Assembly (NCBI GenBank): GCA_046297395.1
Contig: JBKCNM010000093.1
Coordinates: 1 to 64,000, forward strand
Direction: 5' to 3'
DNA from: JBEICQ01 sp046297395
Lineage (GTDB): Bacteria > Bacteroidota > Bacteroidia > UBA4408
DNA: 64,000 bases
Under the pieces are notes generated by a model. The model made no database searches. It was not told the DNA's origin and worked only from the letters and a program-made list of their open reading frames with translations. Of the stretch, positions 60,379 through 64,000 are shown one piece after another (position 1 is the stretch's first letter; each line of letters starts with the position of its first letter). Made by a program: the position numbers and the translations under genes.

Positions 60379-61626
60379 CATCAGGTTATTCACTTGTTTT
60401 TTTATCGATTGGATCCGGGTTTCGTTGTTGCGGTTTGCGATGCAATCATCAATCAAGGAGGCTACCGTCTGCATGTCTTTTTCATTTAATCCCCTGGTGG
60501 TGATGGCAGGAGTACCCAACCTGATTCCGGAAGTAACAAAGGGAGATTTATCATCAAAAGGAACCATGTTTTTATTCACTGTAATATCTGCTTTTACCAG
60601 TGCCTGTTCTGCTTCTTTTCCTGTACAATTTTTTGAGCGAAGGTCAATCAGCATGCAATGGTTGTCGGTACCTCCGGATACAACCATGTAACCCATGTCC
60701 ATCATGTGACTGCACAGTGCTTTGGCATTGGCAATGACCTGTTTTGAATAAACGGTAAAGGACTCATCAAGTGCCTCACCAAAGGCAACGGCTTTAGCAG
60801 CAATTACATGCTCGAGCGGACCACCCTGTGTGCCCGGAAATACTGCTGCGTCAAGCAATGCACTCATGGGCTTGATTTCTCCTTTTGGAGTAGTTAATCC
60901 ATAGGGATTTGGAAAATCTTTTCCCATCAAAATAAGCCCTCCTCTTGGGCCGCGGAGGGTTTTATGAGTAGTAGTTGTAATCACATGACAATGAGGAACA
61001 GGATTGTTTAACAATCCGGTGGCAATTAAACCCGCAGGATGAGAAATATCGGCTAATAAAAGTGCTCCGCATTCGTCCGCAATCTGTCTTAGCCTGGCAT
61101 AATCCCAGTCTCTTGAATAGGCTGATGCACCACAAATAATAAGTTTGGGTTTGTTTGCCTTCACGGTTTTTTCCACCACATCATAATCAATTCTGCCTGT
61201 TTCTTTGGAAACTCCATAGAAGGAAGGTTTGTAAAGTTTTCCGGAAAAATTAACCGGAGATCCATGCGTAAGATGTCCTCCATGCGAAAGGTCGAAACCG
61301 GTGATGGAATCACCCGGATGAAGCAAGGCAAGCATCACTGCTGCATTTGCCTGTGCGCCTGAATGAGGTTGCACATTGGCCCATGCTGCACCAAAAAGTT
61401 TACATACCCTGTCGATGGCCAATTGCTCAACCTGATCTACGATATGACAGCCACCATAATATCTTTTACCGGGTAAGCCCTCGGCATATTTATTGGTAAG
61501 CACACTACCCATCGCCTCCATGACTTGCTGGCTAACAAAATTTTCGGAGGCAATCAGTTCTATTCCTTCTGTTTGGCGATGTTTTTCAAGCTCAATCAGG
61601 TCAAATATTTGTTTGTCTTTATTCAT
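60349..61626 (-). CDS. glyA: Serine hydroxymethyltransferase
   Basis: 425 residues, full length. PLP Lys sits in TTTTHKTLRGPRGG; other landmarks are IASENFVS, EGLPGKRYYGG, LSHGGHLTHG, ADISHPAGLIATG and GIRLGTPAITTRG. The enzyme interconverts serine and glycine and feeds one-carbon units to folate. It overlaps the upstream exosortase-associated gene by 8 nt. Its 3' end overlaps the convergent DUF5723-like gene by 30 nt. Confidence 0.95.
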   Translation of the reverse strand: MNKDKQIFDLIELEKHRQTEGIELIASENFVSQQVMEAMGSVLTNKYAEGLPGKRYYGGCHIVDQVEQLAIDRVCKLFGAAWANVQPHSGAQANAAVMLALLHPGDSITGFDLSHGGHLTHGSPVNFSGKLYKPSFYGVSKETGRIDYDVVEKTVKANKPKLIICGASAYSRDWDYARLRQIADECGALLLADISHPAGLIATGLLNNPVPHCHVITTTTHKTLRGPRGGLILMGKDFPNPYGLTTPKGEIKPMSALLDAAVFPGTQGGPLEHVIAAKAVAFGEALDESFTVYSKQVIANAKALCSHMMDMGYMVVSGGTDNHCMLIDLRSKNCTGKEAEQALVKADITVNKNMVPFDDKSPFVTSGIRLGTPAITTRGLNEKDMQTVASLIDDCIANRNNETRIQSIKKQVNNLMSGLPLYAMR

Positions 61627-62119
61627 GATGCACTGTTTTGTTTCTGGAACTGATGATAAAGGTAGGAAGCAAAATCATGAGCACCAACGGAGATTGTAGA
61701 ATACCCATAAATTCTCTGGCAAGTGTATAGCCTTCCAGGCCTTTTCCTGTTATTTTTCCGAGTGTATAAAAAATTCCTGCTACCAAAAAAAGAAGTCCAT
61801 GGATGGCGATTGTGATGAGGCTGTATTGTTTATTACGAAAATAAAACCACACGGTTAGCAAACAAATACCCATGTAGAAAAAAAACACAAGCACCGTCAT
61901 GATCCACTTTATTCTTAGTAGAGCAGCATTAGAATATTGTTTTAAAAACAAGAGCCATTCCGGGAAATGGTAATTGTATGTACTATCTGTTTCTTGGTAA
62001 TAATTCATGTAAACCTGCATGTTCACATGTACAAAAAAAATCTCCCGGTAATAACCCGCTACAATGAGCAATACAAGTAAACCTGTTCCAAAGAGGATAT
62101 TCTTAAGCTTTGGAGACAT
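61619..62119 (-). CDS. Exosortase-associated membrane protein
   Basis: 166 residues with four to five helices (~9-25, 68-93, 99-122, 143-160). The N-terminal pattern REIFFVHVNMQVYMNYY after helix 1 resembles that of small partners found next to Bacteroidota exosortases (XrtF type or a related subtype; I cannot tell which). It overlaps the exosortase stop by 17 nt and the glyA start by 8 nt. It probably assists the exosortase in the inner membrane. Confidence 0.72.
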   Translation of the reverse strand: MSPKLKNILFGTGLLVLLIVAGYYREIFFVHVNMQVYMNYYQETDSTYNYHFPEWLLFLKQYSNAALLRIKWIMTVLVFFFYMGICLLTVWFYFRNKQYSLITIAIHGLLFLVAGIFYTLGKITGKGLEGYTLAREFMGILQSPLVLMILLPTFIISSRNKTVHHE

Positions 62120-62657
62120 TTTTTTGGACGGATTTAATATCTGAAAAATAAAGGGTCCAAATCATCCAGAGAGCAAAGACAATGAGATACACCGAAACTG
62201 TGAAGGTGTAATTGTGATTAAACTCTAAGTAATGGGGTGATTTATAGGCAATGATGGCAAGCGCCAAAATTCTGATGATGTTGGTAAGGTGAATGATTAA
62301 TATGCCCAGGGGAATAAACCACAATTTATGTTTCATTTTTCCGGGAAATGCAATCACGAACCCTGCAAACAAAGCAAACAATTCCAGTCCGTTGCAAGGA
62401 TAGCCAATGAGCACCCCATTGGATCCGTCAATGCCCACCACTCCCATCACATCAGCATCTGCCGGAACCTGCATCATGGTATAGCCCATGCTTGTTAAAA
62501 CCCATACGCAGATATTGGTGAGGTTGTTAATGAGCATGTAATCCACTTTGCTTTCCGGATGCAGAAAAAGGTCGTACAGGATATACCAAATCACATACAA
62601 ACCTGCTGATTTCAGCAGAAACAGGACCGCCAGGTTGTTCTTGATTTTCGATAGCAT
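62103..62657 (-). CDS. Exosortase/archaeosortase-family membrane protease
   Basis: 184 residues, a short multi-helix form. The catalytic set is present: Cys88 (YPCNGLELFALF), Arg129 (LTNIIRILALA) and His148 (EFNHNYTF). The family cuts C-terminal sorting signals of exported proteins and anchors or transfers the product. Length and motif arrangement fit the compact Bacteroidota exosortases. No protein with a matching C-terminal signal is visible in this window. The ATG lies directly after a terminator U-tract. Confidence 0.88.
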   Translation of the reverse strand: MLSKIKNNLAVLFLLKSAGLYVIWYILYDLFLHPESKVDYMLINNLTNICVWVLTSMGYTMMQVPADADVMGVVGIDGSNGVLIGYPCNGLELFALFAGFVIAFPGKMKHKLWFIPLGILIIHLTNIIRILALAIIAYKSPHYLEFNHNYTFTVSVYLIVFALWMIWTLYFSDIKSVQKNVSKA

Positions 62658-62687
62658 AAAAAAGGCTTCAGGAGTGAACCCGAAGCC
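62658..62687 (-). terminator. Intrinsic terminator of secG, abutting the exosortase ATG
   Basis: GGCTTC (62664-62669) pairs with GAAGCC (62682-62687), plus an inner GG/CC pair. On the minus strand six U follow, and the exosortase start codon (62655-62657) begins right after them. It stops secG transcripts, so the exosortase genes depend on read-through or a promoter inside the secG end. Confidence 0.8.
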
Positions 62688-62710
62688 CGATTATAAACTG
62701 GTTAACAGTA

Positions 62711-63055
62711 TTATTTTCCGGCAGGTGCGGGTGCAGGTTTTGCTGCTCCGGACGGGAAGTTTTGAATGGGTTTGGATTTGGTGTTTTCAATTTTCTCCTT
62801 CAGTTCTGATTCTTTTTGAACAGCACTTGTTCCTGATTTGTAAACAAAGGAAGCTGCAATGCTCAGCACCACAAGTGAAATCGCCAAACCCCAGGTTATT
62901 TTTTCAATTACCTCGCTTGTTTTTTGCACACCCATTACCTGGTTGCTTGCAGCAAAGTTTGAAGCAATCCCTCCTCCTTTTGAATTTTGTATCAATACAA
63001 CAATGATCAGGAGAATGCATACAAGGATGATTAGTACTGTTAGAAAGCCGCTCAT
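62711..63055 (-). CDS. secG: Preprotein translocase subunit SecG
   Basis: 114 residues with two helices (~3-22, ~53-73) and the family segment GGGIASNF between them. The Ser/Pro/Ala-rich tail of ~40 residues is a common extra in Bacteroidota. SecG assists SecYE/SecA in moving proteins across the cytoplasmic membrane. It starts 4 nt inside the upstream gene and is followed by a strong terminator. Confidence 0.93.
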   Translation of the reverse strand: MSGFLTVLIILVCILLIIVVLIQNSKGGGIASNFAASNQVMGVQKTSEVIEKITWGLAISLVVLSIAASFVYKSGTSAVQKESELKEKIENTKSKPIQNFPSGAAKPAPAPAGK

Positions 63056-64000
63056 TTTGTTGGTTTATTTTGTTGTTTTTTTCTGGTTTCCTGTATAAGG
63101 GCTGCAAAGTAAAGGCTTTTCTCCGGATATTTCAACTCCAAAACCCTTAATGTCCTGATGGCCTTGCTATAATTGCCCTGCGCCATGTAAATTTTTGCCA
63201 GGGTTTCACTCGCCAAATTATCATCTTCCGTAACACTCTGCCTGGCCATGTTCACCGGAGAGTAAAACTCCGTTTTCGGTTTGCTGATTTTGGGCTCTTC
63301 CCTAATGAATTTCTCCACCAGCAAATCCTTGGGTTTTTTGAATGCTTGTTTCTCCTTAATCTCTTCCTTGTTATCCTGTTTTTCAGCGACTTGAGGATTT
63401 TTTAGCCAGTCAAAAAAGTTTTTCTCTGTGCCTTTTTCTGTGGGTTGAGAATCCGAGTCCGGCTGCACCTGTTGTTGGTCCAGTTCTTTTTCCAGATGCA
63501 AGGCGGTATAATGGCTAATACCTGTGGCCATCACTTCAACATCCAATTCTGTTGGCACACCTTCTGAGAGCACTTCCTCTGCAGCTTCTTTAATCTTTGA
63601 ATGCTCAATTTGTTTTTCATCCAAAGGCTGTTCATTTTGCAAGTTGGTGATAACTGAGGGTTCTTCAATGTGGGAAACTGAATCCTGCCCTGATTCATCA
63701 GAAACAGGTGCTTCGGTAGGAACCATCGCCTTCTCCGGAGGATTTTCCGGAATCTCTATTTGGGCTGCCAAAGGCATGGGTTTTTCCTCGGCACTTGCAT
63801 GTTCCGTTACCAACTGTGAAGGCGTATCATGCAACAAATCGTATAGTTTTTTACGATTTGCACTGTAAGCTGCTGCAATTTTTAATCCTGCCCCGGACTC
63901 AGCAGGCTCATAAAGAAATTTGGCACGGGAAAGCAGAATATGTGCCGTGGCAAAATAAGGATACTTGCGCGTCATCACATACAACTCATCCATCGTTGCC
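63052..64000 (-). CDS. Repeat-rich uncharacterised protein, 5' partial
   Basis: At least 313 residues; the frame is still open at the window edge, so the true start may be upstream. An N-terminal helical segment (YPYFATAHILLSRAKFLY) precedes a long acidic, low-complexity stretch (Glu/Gln/Ser/Pro-rich, ~60-210) and a C-terminal segment with LAKIYMAQGNYSKAIRTLRVLELKYPEKSLYFAALI that looks like one TPR unit. Function unknown. It is coupled to secG by a 4-nt overlap. Confidence 0.7.
   Translation of the reverse strand, partial: ATMDELYVMTRKYPYFATAHILLSRAKFLYEPAESGAGLKIAAAYSANRKKLYDLLHDTPSQLVTEHASAEEKPMPLAAQIEIPENPPEKAMVPTEAPVSDESGQDSVSHIEEPSVITNLQNEQPLDEKQIEHSKIKEAAEEVLSEGVPTELDVEVMATGISHYTALHLEKELDQQQVQPDSDSQPTEKGTEKNFFDWLKNPQVAEKQDNKEEIKEKQAFKKPKDLLVEKFIREEPKISKPKTEFYSPVNMARQSVTEDDNLASETLAKIYMAQGNYSKAIRTLRVLELKYPEKSLYFAALIQETRKKQQNKPTK

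Overview
The window comes from a Bacteroidota chromosome. Twelve predicted secreted proteins end in a type IX secretion (T9SS) sorting domain (type A '...YPNP...' or type B 'FTPN.D..N...'). There is a PorP/SprF-type T9SS protein, a TonB receptor with a carboxypeptidase-like N-domain, DUF6029- and DUF5723-like envelope proteins and an exosortase. Several intergenic gaps carry TAnnTTTG, the -7 element of the Bacteroidota sigma factor. No plasmid, phage, IS or CRISPR signal was seen, so this is ordinary chromosome, rich in envelope genes. I cannot name the genus.

Layout. 1-8.2 kb: the end of an Ala/Glu/Lys helix protein, tRNA-Leu(UAG), a sensor kinase, a subtilase-QueD-TPR chain of overlapping genes, and a PorP/SprF gene coupled to its SprB-repeat cargo. 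8.3-11.7 kb: a minus-strand cytochrome oxidase operon (coxC, subunit IV, SCO-like, DUF420) whose last gene is selD. 11.8-14.7 kb: a double VOC protein, an MFS carrier and UbiX. 14.8-25.3 kb: a TlpA/DUF6029/Omp28-lipoprotein operon, then three tandem secreted Omp28-like proteins (four modules) in which the thioredoxin-type CxxC motif is intact in only one. 25.4-30.8 kb: two T9SS cargo genes, then a DtxR-type regulator behind a perfect 20-bp palindrome, an Nramp transporter fused to a universal-stress domain, and a NadR-like kinase. 30.8-36.1 kb: CcmC/CcmD, an M13 peptidase and a TonB receptor. 36.2-44.9 kb: three giant type B T9SS cargo proteins. 45-53.2 kb: an apparent seven-gene run (ABM, TolB-like/barrel, TSUP, POT transporter, thioredoxin, two T9SS cargos) closed by a strong terminator. 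53.3-60.4 kb: YggS-DMT-HutI facing RarA-lipoprotein-DUF5723. 60.3-64 kb: a repeat-rich protein, SecG, a terminator, then exosortase, partner membrane protein and GlyA.

How the genes fit together. The main theme is building and decorating the cell envelope: T9SS cargo and machinery, exosortase, SecG, outer-membrane barrels and thiol-handling proteins. Respiratory assembly (Cox, SCO, DUF420, Ccm) and manganese/iron homeostasis are secondary themes. The most unusual points are the step-wise loss of CxxC in the Omp28-like array; the cox operon with a degenerate SCO, an internal terminator hairpin and selD; a terminator whose U-tract touches the exosortase start codon; and probable leaderless starts at yggS and rarA.
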